From: Hybos culiciformis | Taxonomy: Eukaryota > Arthropoda > Insecta > Diptera > Hybotidae | Direction of reading: 5' to 3' | Assembly (NCBI GenBank): GCA_964007475.1 | Contig: OZ023275.1 | Span: 34,033,381 to 34,097,380 of the forward strand | DNA length: 64,000 nt | Part shown: positions 52,008-64,000 of the stretch, piece by piece | Numbering within the stretch: the first letter of the stretch is position 1 | Layout of the letters: the number at the start of each line of letters is the position of its first letter | The notes under the pieces: generated by a model | What the model saw: the letters and a program-made list of their open reading frames with translations, nothing else | Database searches by the model: none | What the model was told of the DNA's origin: nothing | Program-made: the position numbers and the translations under genes

Positions 52008-53229
52008 TTAAAGTAATGTCCAAAATTTTTTCTTTATCCTAAATCCAAATGAAAATGGATAACTTTTTACTTGCGTCTCTTTTTCTTTAAATTCATTGTT
52101 GTCTCCATATCGATCCGAATTATATTTCATGTTATAAGTATGTTTTCGTTTTGTATGCAAATCCGTAAGACTCGTGTACATAGTAATTAAATCACGGCTT
52201 AATCGATAATTATTTTTATTATTTAATCGTTGAACATTCGATTCATTAGTCTTTTCGAAGTCATTACGCCAACTAGTTCCTAAATTTGAATAAAAAATAT
52301 TATTTAAGCTTATTGATTTATTTAAATTATTATAAAATGTCTTATTATTATCATTTATGATGTTCTTAATAATTGATTCCTCATTTTTAATTGATCCTTC
52401 GAAATTTCGATTTCCACCAGATGAGCTCTTAGTTCTAGACAGTTTTTTCGAAGATTTATTTTCGTTAGAATATTTTTTGTGATATTTTAATGCATAGGTA
52501 TTTGTTCTATAATCGAATTGTAAATTAAGTTGTTTAGATTTAACTGAATTTAATGATTTTTGTAAACCGTCATTCAATAAAAATTCTGGATATTCTTTTG
52601 ATAATGGAGAAAATTCTAATAATTTATTTCCTACTTGTTTATTTTGCAAAGCATGTATTTTTTCCCTGACTTCCTCACCAATGGCTCGCTTATTTAATTT
52701 ATTTCCATGATTTCTAATTTCACTAAAATTTTTCGCCTGATTCATAAGATAATATTTTTGATTGTTATCTGATGTTTTTTTATTAATTTCGGACATTGGT
52801 ACTTTAATTGCTTTCATCGAATATATGTTGGAAATTTTTTCATTCTCAGCATTTTTTGAATATATAGTAGGACTATTCGAACTCGTAACATCATCATGAA
52901 TTTTTCGTTTATTTGTTACTAAACAGTTCGAAAAAAACTTCAGTGAATTTATATTAAAAGTTTTTAATTGTGCCTTAAGATGTGTTTGAAACATAACTGA
53001 TTCAGTCGAATATGTTCTTGAGCTTGATAAACTAGTAGTAGTTGTTGAATGAACTGTTCTATTCCATGAATCCTCTAGAAAATGGCTTAGTATAGATTTA
53101 AGACTATTTTCAGACTAAAGAAAAAAAAATTGCACTTTGAACAATTTACATGTGACATTATGTAACCTCTTGGATTATACTCACAAATAAGATTGGACTC
53201 ATTGATTTACTAATGTTTTTAAAAGCCAT
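52008..53229 (-). CDS. Unrecognised Lys/Asn/Ser-rich protein
   Basis: Two exons, 53229-53185 and 53114-52008, encode 383 residues; the intron is phase 0, with donor GTGAGT and acceptor CTTTAG. The start ATG (MAFKNISKSM) is the first in the leader. I recognise no domain. The protein is polar and basic, with a Ser/Thr-rich stretch near residues 35-55 and no clear membrane span or coiled coil. It ends in a basic-aromatic patch (FRIKKKFWTLL). The long open frame and good splice sites support a real gene. It lies head to head with the small gene at 54290, about 1.06 kb away, so the two may share a control region. It could be a fast-evolving protein restricted to a narrow group. Confidence 0.7.
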
Positions 53230-53633
53230 TCCAAATATTTATTATTATTGAAAATTTTGAATTCAATAAAAGGAAGAAATTTAAAAAAACATGTATATTT
53301 TTTTTTAATTAAAATTGCTTAACTGAAATAATAATATTCAGTTACTAGATACTAGAGTATTAAAGCCATATAATAGTAGGTATTGTTTTCAACAGTATCT
53401 TGTTAATTTTGATTGTTCGTAGTTGTTAGATCGTAGTTGACATTATACTCATGGTATTACAAATTAAAACCATTGTAATTGAATACAACGAGGCTAGAAT
53501 ATGATTAAGAATTTTTTAATGTGAAATATTATATTTTAAGTGTACATATATAGAAAAAGTAATATTACATTATAGCTATCATTCTCCTCTAATAACTGCT
53601 GTAGGTAAATTTTAAAGTTTTAAAGGATTGAAT

Positions 53634-53765
53634 GCTGTCAGCCATGATGGTGTAGTAGTATTGCTCTCATCCTATGGCATGTTTGGTCGTTGGTTCGATT
53701 TCCACCTCGGAGCGGAATTTGTGTTAATTTTTCAATTTGTTTCACTTGAATTAAGTATTTGTGAT
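53634..53765 (+). mobile_element. tRNA-derived SINE
   Basis: Box A-like TGGTGTAGTAG (53648-53658) and box B-like GGTTCGATTTCC (53692-53703) are spaced as in a tRNA. They are followed by CTCGGAGCGGAATT and a tail shared with the copy at 50296. The tRNA body is degenerate, so this is a Pol III-type retroelement. It lies between two divergent genes. Confidence 0.75.
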
Positions 53766-54289
53766 GCTTTTTTAATGCTGTAGTTAAGCCATTTTACTTT
53801 TTCATGATTGACGGCATTTTTACAAAGTAAAATAAAACGGACCGGTGACGTGATTGATGTGTTATTCACACACTATAACATTTGCCACTTTTTTTCGTGC
53901 CCTTTTCGATACTAAAAATTTACAATCAAACAATTTTAAACTAAATTTTGTATTTATTTTATATTTCCTTGTTCAGCGTAATCTCAGCATTAATAACAAT
54001 TTTTGATAAAAGTATGTAGATTTCGTTCATTCACTTTCGTTTCCTTTTTAATGCTGAAAGTTAACAGTAACTATAACCTTACTTGTCTTGCATTAATATA
54101 TTAAGAAAGGTCCCATAAGACCAAAAATTCGATCTAAAATTACTTAAACCAAAGACAGTTCGAACTAATATACTTAAACTTATCCTTCAATATGATTTTG
54201 ATATATATATCATTTGGATTATTTACTTCCAATCAAAAGTGTTTGAAAAAATTAAAAAAAGTTTTCAAAATTTTTTTAGTTATATCAAA

Positions 54290-54729
54290 ATGAACAGTTT
54301 AACTAAATTATCAAAGGTGAAAAATGTTCTTATTTCTTTTAATTTCGGATAAACTATACATATGTAAATAAAAATATTATTTTTCAGTTTAAAAATTTTT
54401 TGATACCATCTATTCGATATTTATTTAGTTCTTCGAACTCTGGTGAGTTAATGAAAAAAATCACAATTAAAAAAAAAAATGGTGGCAATACTCCGAGTCC
54501 ATCAATAATTATATCGATGCCAAATATGATGGCACAGGAGTGGAACTATGGCAAAGACAATAAATACAAAATATGTTTAGACCACTTCGACCACACTCCT
54601 TGGCAACCTCATGCCTGGAAGCCACCTAAGCGAGTTACTATGCCAAGACAAGAATATATGTCGATAAACTATGAAATAAATCAAATGCAATATAGGGATG
54701 ATCAAAAAAAGAAAATTAAGTTTATTTGA
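54290..54729 (+). CDS. Small protein with a mitochondrial-type leader, unrecognised
   Basis: Exons 54290-54316 and 54388-54729 encode 122 residues; the intron is phase 0, with donor GTGAAA and acceptor TTTCAG. The N-terminus is basic, hydrophobic and Ser-rich, lacks acidic residues until about residue 31, and contains IRYLFSSS. This resembles a mitochondrial targeting sequence with a cleavage site near residue 27. A distinct core follows: MAQEWNYG, then DHFDHTPWQPHAWKPPKR, rich in Trp, His and Pro. I do not recognise it. A poly(A) signal AATAAA lies at 54752. Mitochondrial location is inference. Confidence 0.65.
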
Positions 54730-54751
54730 GGTTTATGCTTTTGTGTTACAA

Positions 54752-54757
54752 AATAAA
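54752..54757 (+). promoter_or_regulatory. Candidate poly(A) signal
   Basis: AATAAA lies 23 bases past the stop of the small gene at 54290-54729. Confidence 0.5.
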
Positions 54758-55522
54758 AAAACGTTTTTTTTCTTTTAAAGAACCTAATTTTTAGAATGAT
54801 ATGTAATGTATTATTATTAAATCATACACTTGGTTTAAAAACATTTTAGAAACTATGAAAATAAATTCTAAAAACTATCACTTTATTTGATGAACTATTA
54901 TTATTTTACCTTATCGTTACAAATTACTTAATTTCAATCTAGAAGACTGCAGGTGGAGACTATATCTATTCTATTTATTCTATTCGCATTACGCATAGTT
55001 TAGTTTATGCAAAAAAATCATCTTTTAAAGGCTTTTCAAATGAAAATAATAAAATAATATAATATTATAAAGTTATAAAAATTGGATTAAAATAATTTAT
55101 TCATTTTCAATATACTTATTCTAATGTGTGCTTATTATAATAAAGTTTACATAATAATTTTAATAATTTCTAGTTGTAAAAATATTGGGCTTTTACGATT
55201 GACTCTAGTCTAAAGTATGATATTCAAAAAAATAATTTTCTTGAAAACAGAATTATAAAAAATCAGAGTAATATAGAACATAGACGCTTCAATAACAAAA
55301 TTAAATTCAATTTGCTATACTTTATTGAAAGAGTTACGTTACGACTAAGCTGATATTGTAAAGTGTAATTACTCATTTTTTTTATATAAATAGAAGTCAA
55401 CAAAAATTGATATTTAGATTTTAACTACCTATATAATTAAGTAATTATTATTTAGAATTGGTCATGAGAAGAAAAAAAAGCCATCTTTAAATCATATTAA
55501 ATTAATACTTAATTTAATAAAA
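54758..55522. other. Convergent intergenic region
   Basis: No gene is seen. This is AT-rich DNA between the 3' ends of the small plus-strand gene and the LZTS-family gene. Confidence 0.5.
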
Positions 55523-58261
55523 TTAATATTCATATATATATTTTTCATTCGATAATTTACTTTCTAATTCATTCATTTTTTGATACATATTAATGTAATG
55601 CATTTGTAATTGTCTTTGATATTTCATAACTTTCTCCTTTTCTTCAGCCCACTGAGATTTTTCAATTTCGAATGTTTTCTTGTAATCTAATAGTTGCTTT
55701 TTTAATTCCTTATTTTCTTCTAATATATTGGAAGTATTTAAAAAATTTTGAGTAACATCTGGCAAGTTTTTAATAATATCACCTTTTTCGTAAATAATTT
55801 TTTTCTGCGACATTTTCTTCACGGAATCTATTTCGTCTGACCCTCCATCATCATTATCATTCTTCCTTGTATCCGTTGATTTAAAACAGTTAATAATTAA
55901 TTCTAATTCTGTTTCTTCTATATTAGGTTTTTCAGAAGATTTCTTATTTTCAACATCATCAATTTTATTTTCAACTACTGGGTCGCAAACATTCTCATTT
56001 TTATATTTTAATCTTGTATACTTTCCTGCGGGCTCTTCTCCATATTCATGAAAAATAGCAAGATCAGATAATTCTTTTCGTAATTTCGCCAGTTCAGTAG
56101 TTAAAGCTAATATCACTTGATCTTTCAAAATGATGATGCGATTAAGTTGAGAAACTTCCAATTTATAATTGTCCTAAAAATAGGAATAGAAATAGTTTTA
56201 TGATAATAATAATGGTAATTACATAATTTAAAGAACTGACGAAAACTAAAAATAATTTGCTTACCTTTGCACTTGAATTCAAATCAGTCTGAAGTTGTGA
56301 ATCACTCTGTTGTTCACTTTTGATGTGAACTATTTCATGATCTCTAATTGTTAATTCAACCTACCAAAAATTTTATTAACTAATTATTATGTTACATTAA
56401 ATTTATTATTAATATATTTATGAAGACATGCAGACATCTTGATTTTTTAATTTTTTTTTTAAAAACTTAAACATGACTAAAATATTTTACCGTAGCCTCT
56501 TTCAATTGAGTTTTCAGTAAAGCTATTTCACCATTTTTCTGACATAATGTCCATTCATTTTCTTCTAGCTGAGATTTCAAATTCGAAATTAATTTATCCA
56601 TTACATTTATCTTTTCTTCTAGTTTCAGTACACGGTCCCTCATTGTTTTTTCGGTTGTTTTTAATCCTTCTGTTTCACTCCTGCAATGATAAAATTTTAT
56701 AATGTAATGCTCTATTTTACACAGACGTTGTATGGAAAATTTTGTCTCAATAAAAAGAAGAAAAATTATAAGTAGAAAATAAACAGAACCACACATTCAT
56801 GTGTACTTTTTTTTTAAATCCAGTTTTTCAAATTTTGATTCTTTTAAATTATTTTTGGTAACAAAAGCCTAATATTTGGCTGAGCTAATTTTTGTAAAGC
56901 AATGCAAAAATAATATGTAATTGTTATAGGTACATAGTTATAGGTACTTATTTAAGTATTTACCTTAATAAATCATTCTCGCTTCTTAAATCTGTAAATT
57001 GTTCTTTGATTCTATTTGAATTTTCTGACAATCTCAGCTTATTTTGTTTAAATTGAAATGATTGTAATGTTAACATTTGTTCCAATTTTTTTATTTTAAG
57101 TAGAAATTCTCTTTGTTGATTTTCATAAAATGCTTTCAGTCTTTTTAATTCATTTTCCCAATAAGCTTCCTTATCCTGAAATAATAAATAATTATTAAAT
57201 ATAGGTAATTAAAATTTTTATTAATCAATTCGTGAATGGTTTTTTTTTACAGAATTTAACATTAATTAATAATACAGACTAGTTATTCCAGTATTTGAAA
57301 TTATTTAATACAATCACTTTACAAAGATTTTTGAAACTTTCTAATAAAATGTTGAATGAAAAATTATTCACAAAATTTTACCTTATGAACCTTAAATATT
57401 ACTTTTTCATTATGCTCCATAGTTTGCCTTAAATATGATAATTCAGAGTCTCGATCTTTCAATGCCGCTTCTAATTCTGATATACCAGAATCGGATGGAG
57501 ACGGTGTCATATCAAACTGATCTTGATTAAATTTAATTGAATTTGATTTTCTATAAAAAATAAAATAATTTTTACATTATTATTTTATTATTAAATAGTC
57601 TATTTATTATAGAATTTTTTCATTTTATTAATAAATTACATCATATTATTTGGAATGATATTAGCATCTGAGTCAGGTGTATGTCTAACAGATTCCATGC
57701 TGTCATTAAATTTTAATGAGCGTGAACAACGACGACGTGATGATGCAATAAAATTATTAGTACAATAATTTGTATAACCATGACGAAGATCAGAAGTACC
57801 TTAAATGATATTTCAAAATTAGAATTAATTAATAATTAATTCTAATCTTACTCACTTCCGAATTTCATATTTTGTCCTTGATTTGGTGCTAATGATGGTG
57901 TTGATCCATATCGATCACATAGTTCATTATATCTATTTGGAATGCTATAATCAGGTTCAAATGGTATGGGCTTGAATGCAATCGGTCTCAGGAGACTTTT
58001 AGACTAAAAATAAAAAAAATATAGTTTATCTTGATTAATACGGTATTTAAATATTGTTATTGTGGCAAATGAAGAAATTTTATGTTTAAGCAGATTATGC
58101 ATCATGTACATATGTCAATTTCATTACCTGATCAAGAATGTCTTTAGATTGAGTATTATAGTGATTTGGTGTACCATTGCTATTGCAATTATAATTATTG
58201 TTATTATTTATGTTATTATGATTATTATTACTAATATTATTATTATTGATATTATTATTAC

Positions 58262-58306
<45 letters not shown>

Positions 58307-58520
58307 TATTATAATTATTATTTTTATTATTAGTGATTTTATTAATTAGATCAATTTGTTGTTTGGCATCAGGTGATTCGACAATATTCAAATTTTCATT
58401 GAATTCAATTTTTGATGGAGTTAATTGAAGCTTTTGCATTGATTGCAATGATAATGGTTGTTGACTCATTTTATTTGTCAAATATTGTTGTGAATTTTGC
58501 AAAGAAAACTGATGCTGATA

Positions 58521-58552
<32 letters not shown>

Positions 58553-58829
58553 GTTGTAATTGTTCATAATCTAATTTAGTTTCGAACATATTTCGCAAAT
58601 TTTGAAATTTCGATTTACTTTGGACGGCATAATCGTCTATGTTGGATTGACTGCCGAATCTGTTTCGTAAACGTTTTTGCTCATGACGAGCTTTCAATGT
58701 TCCCGTGTGACCAGGTGGAATTAGTGGTAGACCCAATGTATTTTTCATAATAAATGAATTGGCATTTTCCAAAGAAGAGGATCTTATATGCCCCCGTGAT
58801 TTATGTGATTCATATGTGTTAGTTTCCAT
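55523..58829 (-). CDS. LZTS: LZTS-family (Fez1 domain) coiled-coil protein
   Basis: Exons 58829-58128, 58003-57856, 57799-57640, 57550-57382, 57175-56964, 56680-56491, 56360-56265 and 56173-55523 encode 775 residues, and all phases close. The N-terminal third is disordered, with poly-Asn and Gln-rich tracts. A short motif, LRPIAFKPI (about residues 238-246), matches the AFKP element of vertebrate LZTS proteins. From about residue 355 to the end it is coiled coil, with family hallmarks ENEWTLCQKNGEIALLK and WAEEKEKVMKYQRQLQ. LZTS1-3 and N4BP3 form this family; they are cytoskeletal, centrosomal or synaptic scaffolds and growth regulators. The C-terminal Fez1 region has an acidic insert (about residues 610-680). 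No catalytic function is expected. Confidence 0.88.
58197..58325. repeat. ATT/AAT microsatellite coding for poly-Asn in the LZTS gene
   Basis: On the minus strand AAT units encode a long Asn tract broken by Ser, Ile, Tyr and His. A second shorter tract lies at about 58519-58551. Its length probably varies among individuals. The plus-strand poly-Ile frame here is an artefact. Confidence 0.9.
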
Positions 58830-61800
58830 ATTATATATTTATGATAATGAATTATTAGGATCTGTAATGAAATGAAATGAAAATATTTTTATAATTTTTG
58901 AATATTTATGTAAGCAAGCAAATTAATTAAAATGTATAACATCTTTTACTGCATATACTTAAATGTAAGTATAACAAAATAAATTCTACTAAATGTATAT
59001 CTTAATGTTTTATGATGTAAAACCCTATAAATGAATTATTTTATATCATTAACTATGCTTATATTTAGAACCCTAAATTAAATACTATATACTATTAATA
59101 TCCTTAAAATGTTATAAACCGCGGCAAGTGAAAATTTGGTATTTGTATTTGTATTTTAGAATTATCAAATTTTTAAATATAGCAGATTTATTTTAACTAA
59201 TTCAATTTATTTTGGTTTTTATAATATGCAATTTTATGTACATAGATTTGTATTGTATATATGCAATGAGTATTATGTGCTCTTGAGTTTTTATATGAAA
59301 TTATTTTTAATGATTAAAAAAAAAATTTTTTTCTACATTAACTGGTATCCCATCATGATTAGATTGTATATTAAAAATAATTTTAAGTATATTATATGAT
59401 AAATTATATACTTAAATCTACAATATAGCATCACTGTAAGTTGTTCATGAAGGTTAGTAGGTCATTTATTGTGTAGCATTTAAATAAATTTTTAAAATAT
59501 TGCACGCGTGATATCAAAAAAAATTATTGATAATATATTATAGATAATAAAATCAGTAAATTAGATTAGCTGCATATTGAGTGAATCGAATATCTTAATG
59601 CTTGATTAGAAAATTTGAACGTTTATAGTGGGAAATATACTTTTTTTGTTTTAAAGTTAATAATAAAATAATAATTAAGATGATGTAAATTGATATAGTG
59701 GCTTCGTCATTATGAAAAATGATAATATTGTCAATGATAAATTGAATAAAAATTAATACTTTTTGTCTCAAATTACTGTTTCCCCATGTAAAATCATATT
59801 GTTAGTAATAATTTGTTACTATTTCCTGAATATTGTAGGTATATAATGAATTCTGTATAAAAAAAAACGAATCCAATGTTTAATGAATTGCTTAAGCTTT
59901 TTTAAATGAAGCGTCCAAGAACTTTGAAATTTTTATCAATAATTGAAATCTGTGTATATCAACCTTCTTTTGACAAACATAAAATCATAAGTACTATTAT
60001 TTACATATAGTTAATTTTTTAAATATTTTTTTAGGTTACTCAACATTGTATAAAAAAAAGAATAATGTCCATGTATATTATTGCTTGAAAACATTTTATG
60101 TCTATTCAAACATAGAATATATCACATACCATTATACGATATACGTATAAATAAAATTAATGCTCATATTAAAAAACATAATAATAATAATAATAATAAT
60201 ATTGATATAAAGTCAGCATATTGAGTTAGTCAGCAAAAACATAATCTTTAGAGCGTGGGAAACATTTTCAATTCCAATAACATTTTAATAAAAAATGAAT
60301 ACCCAGCATTTTTATCTAAATATCGTATATTTCTTGTACATAGTCTTTACAGTATTACGTTTAAAAAAAAAAACCATAGGTACTTATATTTAATATTCAC
60401 TTTAATTGAATTTTATGAAAATATCGAATTTATAAATTTAGCAAAATATAACAAATTTTCATTTATTTTTCTCAATTTTTCTAGATAAGACAGACTCTTG
60501 TCATTTATTCAGTTAGAAATACTTTCGGAAAATTACTTATCTTTATAGACTAATAAAGCTCTTTAATAGGCCAACATATGTATCGAAAATATATGAAACT
60601 GGCTCCTTTTTTTATAATTTGTTGTGTAGTTTTAATAAAAAACAAGTTCTAACTTGTAGCCAAACATTTAGGTATTTCTATGGATCTAAGAAAAGTACAC
60701 GAACATTTTTTTTTATAATTGAAGATTTGTTGTGCCTATTTCAATGTTGATGCTCATTATGCATTTATTTTTTATTGTCTGTTGGTATATGTAGTTTTGA
60801 CAGAACCACATAGTGGATAAAACACTTAGCGAGCCCAAATTACTTTTTCTAATTATATATTTTGTTGTTGTTTGGAATTTGCGGCTATAAAATAGACATG
60901 TTTTTAATTAAAATTTAATGTTATTGCTTAAATTCCTTGAAGATTTAAGACAATAATAAAGGGATGAAATAGGGTTAGTAAATGCGGTTAAATTCTGGAA
61001 AATAGAAACAATGATAAATAATTGTAGATAAAATGACCAAGTCCTAGTTATGACATAAAATTTTTATTATATTATGTATACCGATATGCATATAGGTATA
61101 GTATAAATTGAAAATAATAAAATAATGAAGTAAAACACCGGGACAGATCCCCAGAGCTATGTATAGAGTACATTTTATGTTATATTTTTTAATTAAGATA
61201 TTTGGTCACTATATAATATACAATAAGCCTGAAGGCAAAAAATGTTTTGATTTCAATTTTGCATGTTTTATTTACAAAATTCTGTTTTTTATTATGGATG
61301 TTAAATAATAAAAGAATGATATTTGATGCACATAATATATAATACTTATACTATGTATAATATGTACATATACATAGCAAACACTACAATTGTATTTAAA
61401 CCAGGGTTTCGCCCGCGAACCTTGAACCCGCTACGGTTTTTTAATTTTTTTCTCTAATTTTTTTTTTCATAAATGGTGGCTCATTTTTCAGGATCTCTTC
61501 AGTTCAATTTGTGTCTTGAACGGTGACGGACGAAAATTTTCTGATAATATATTTTTTTTTACCAAAAATATTTTTCTTGCATTACCTTCACAGTCCATGT
61601 CCAAGACACAAAATGAACTGAAGAGCTCCTGAAAAATGAGTCGCTATTTATAGAAAAAAATTGAGTTCTTCACTCTGCATTTTTTTGATGTATTTTTTAT
61701 TTTTTTTCTGTAAATAGAGGCTGATTTTTCAGGAGTTCGTCAGTTCATTTTGTGTTTTAAACGGACGTAAATTTTCTAAAAATATTTTTTTTTTACCCAA

Positions 61801-64000
61801 AATATTTTTCTTGTATTACCTTCACAGTTCAAGGCGCAAAATGAATTGAAGAGATGCTGATCAATCGGGCGCCATTTATAGATAAAAAATTATAAATCGA
61901 AAATTTGAGAAATGTTTTATTTTTCCATAATTAATGTGGGGAATCGCTCAAAAAACATGGCTAATTGACTGTAAGTCTTTATTAAAATTATTTCATAATC
62001 TTTCAATTAATAATATTTTCATAATATACTTATTAAAAAATTATAAGAATTAGCTAACAACTTCTACGAATTCAAATGATGCAATTAAAAAATCTTTAAT
62101 ATGGAAACAGCGGAAACCTCCCAATATTCCAAATATAATCGCAGTTATTTTCTTGTATCTAATATTTTTTATCAATTAAAAACTCATTTCAATCTTATAT
62201 ATATAGGTACTATTGTATTGTACTGACATACTATTATTGTAAAACAATCAAATTTATTCCAAAACTAAATATTATAAGTACCTATACATATTATAAAGCT
62301 GTGGTTGATGGTAGTTTCTAAATGACAATTTTGAAATAAATAATATAAAAAAAAAAAACAAAATTACAAAATATTTTGCGTTGCAATGTGGTTACGACGG
62401 ATGACAAAAATCTTTTTTCTGTTCTGAGAAAATAAAAATAATATGACTTAAAGATTTGTGTGTCTTATATTATAAATTTGCAACACAATAAATATTTTTT
62501 GTGTACTTTATCTTTATTTTATTATAAGTTTTTATTGAACTGCAACCGTATTTATAATAATGTATTTTATAATAACCTTCAAAATAAGAAATATAGAAAT
62601 AATTTGCAGGAAAGCACGCTTACCAAAAAGATATTTATTCAATGTACATATCCATACAAACCGGGGCACCAGTTAAAAGAAAAATCTAAAAATAAATAAA
62701 TAGGTATCTCATATCTATACTTGAATATTCAATACCCTTCACATTTTAACCTACACTTTTTTTTAGATCAAAATTGAGTTACGTTACAACTTAACTAAAT
62801 TTTTGCATGCAATTTAACTATTAGAAATTATATAGTTTGCAGTTAGGTTCAAAATAAATAATTTTTATTCGTAAAAGCCCACAACTATATTATCGAATTC
62901 AAATATAATAATTAAAGCATGAAAAATGATTTTAATTTTTTCAGTTTAACACTTTTTTTTTCGTATAATGGGAGTAACTATTCAATCAAAAGTATTATTT
63001 TAATCACTGATTCTTCAAAACTTTTACTTTGTAAATATATATAAAAAAAAGAAGGCGACTTTTGTATAGCTTTACGTTGAAGTTATATTTAATAAGTAAA
63101 CTATTCAAGTGGAGTTGTTTTTCTTATTATTCGGATAATGGAATTAAAATTAAATACAAAATGACATTATCACACCTATTATCGTTGATGGTAATCAAAG
63201 AATTATTTTTCTTGCAGCCTCAACATAAATATCTCTATTAAAAAGCATGTTATCGTTCCTCCTATACTATCGTACTATCACAGCTCCTTTACTTTGTAGC
63301 AGATTCTTTAACACAATATAAGTATTTACAATAGGAATAAACATAGATTCTTTTCAAAATTTCGATTTAAATATAGTGTCAAACTGACTTAGTTGATATA
63401 TTTGAAATATTAGGATTCAGCTTACATTTTATTTAAAGGTGCAATTTACATAATTTATTTTATTAAACAAACTGTCAATGATATCAGTTTAAAAAAAGTT
63501 GTAAGATTTTTTGAATAATTTTTTTTTTGAATCATTAATATGTTGTACAATCAGCACAGAATTTATAGTTCGGCATGTTCAAAAATTTCAAAACAAGGAT
63601 TGACAGCATCATTTCTTATAATTATGGCATTAAATATATAACTATATGTTTTATAACTTTTTAATATTAAGATTACATAATGTTCATGAGTATTTATTTT
63701 ATAAGATTAATTTTTTAATAACTGAAGTGACTACACACTACAGATTACAGAAAAAAAAAAAAAAAAAATTAAATAAAATAATAATAAAAAAAAAACAAAT
63801 GAAGAAATTTTTATCTTAATTAACATATTTCTTCGTGTCAAAATGTAACGACCGAAAACTTGTTTTTTTACATGCAATAATTTATATTTTTAAAGTATCA
63901 ATTTCATGTAATTAACTTATAATATTATGTTAAAGAAATTGTGTCAGTATTTAACTTTTGAATTAATTTTATGACATCGAGAAATTGAATTCAGTAAAAA
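58830..64000. other. AT-rich flank of the LZTS gene
   Basis: I see no coding exon. It should hold the promoter and any 5' UTR exons of the LZTS gene. It contains an AAT microsatellite (about 60180-60201), a GC-richer patch at 61402-61437 and a duplicated foldback repeat listed separately. Confidence 0.5.
61469..61881. repeat. Two tandem copies of a foldback repeat
   Basis: Unit 1 (61469-61652) and unit 2 (61710-61881) are each built from inverted arms. The left arm reads GGCTCATTTTTCAGGATCTC then TTCAGTTCAATTTGTGTC; the right arm is its near reverse complement (GACACAAAATGAACTGAAGA, then CTCCTGAAAAATGAG). The units start about 242 bases apart. Both loops hold CAAAAATATTTTTCTTG-like sequence and TTACCTTCACAGT. 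The unit resembles a MITE that has been tandemly duplicated. Confidence 0.75.

Noticed and set aside
58062..58349. A plus-strand poly-Ile frame (also 3382-3660)
   Set aside because: It is microsatellite translation. The real product on the other strand at 58.2 kb is the LZTS poly-Asn tract.

Overview
The window is a stretch of a very AT-rich arthropod nuclear genome, most likely an insect. Genes are split by short GT-AG introns that are T-rich before the AG. Homopolymer runs and ATT/AAT microsatellites are frequent, coding exons stand out by lower AT content, and all recognisable proteins are animal types. I cannot fix the species or the order. I rebuilt the gene models by hand: exon edges come from GT/AG sites, and every stated intron phase closes to an open frame.

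Layout. 1-17.5 kb: no gene seen, only AT-rich sequence and simple repeats. 17.6-28.7 kb (minus): a 14-exon BTB-BACK-Kelch gene encoding about 1000 residues. 31.4-33.8 kb (plus): a two-exon Nek2-type mitotic kinase. 34.06-34.39 kb (minus): a compact dicistron of a 54-residue unknown single-span peptide followed, one base after its stop, by the 55-residue complex I subunit NDUFB1. 35.9-39.3 kb and 42.6-46.9 kb (plus): two tandem PIWI-clade Argonaute genes with the same four-exon structure and intact DDH residues. They are separated and preceded by palindromic and foldback repeats. 47.4-49.8 kb (minus): an HSD17B12/spidey-type very-long-chain 3-oxoacyl-CoA reductase. 52.0-53.2 kb (minus) and 54.3-54.7 kb (plus): two unrecognised genes in head-to-head orientation. 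55.5-58.8 kb (minus): an eight-exon LZTS-family (Fez1-domain) coiled-coil protein with poly-Asn tracts. 58.8-64 kb: no gene seen, with a duplicated foldback repeat near 61.5 kb.

The genes do not form one pathway. The most interesting part is the PIWI pair: the RG-rich N-termini have diverged strongly, exon 2 is about 94% identical at DNA level while exons 3 and 4 are clearly more diverged, which suggests gene conversion, and a GGACAAATG palindromic repeat lies about 400 bp upstream of each start codon. The second is the dicistronic NDUFB1 locus, whose two tiny frames are easy to miss.
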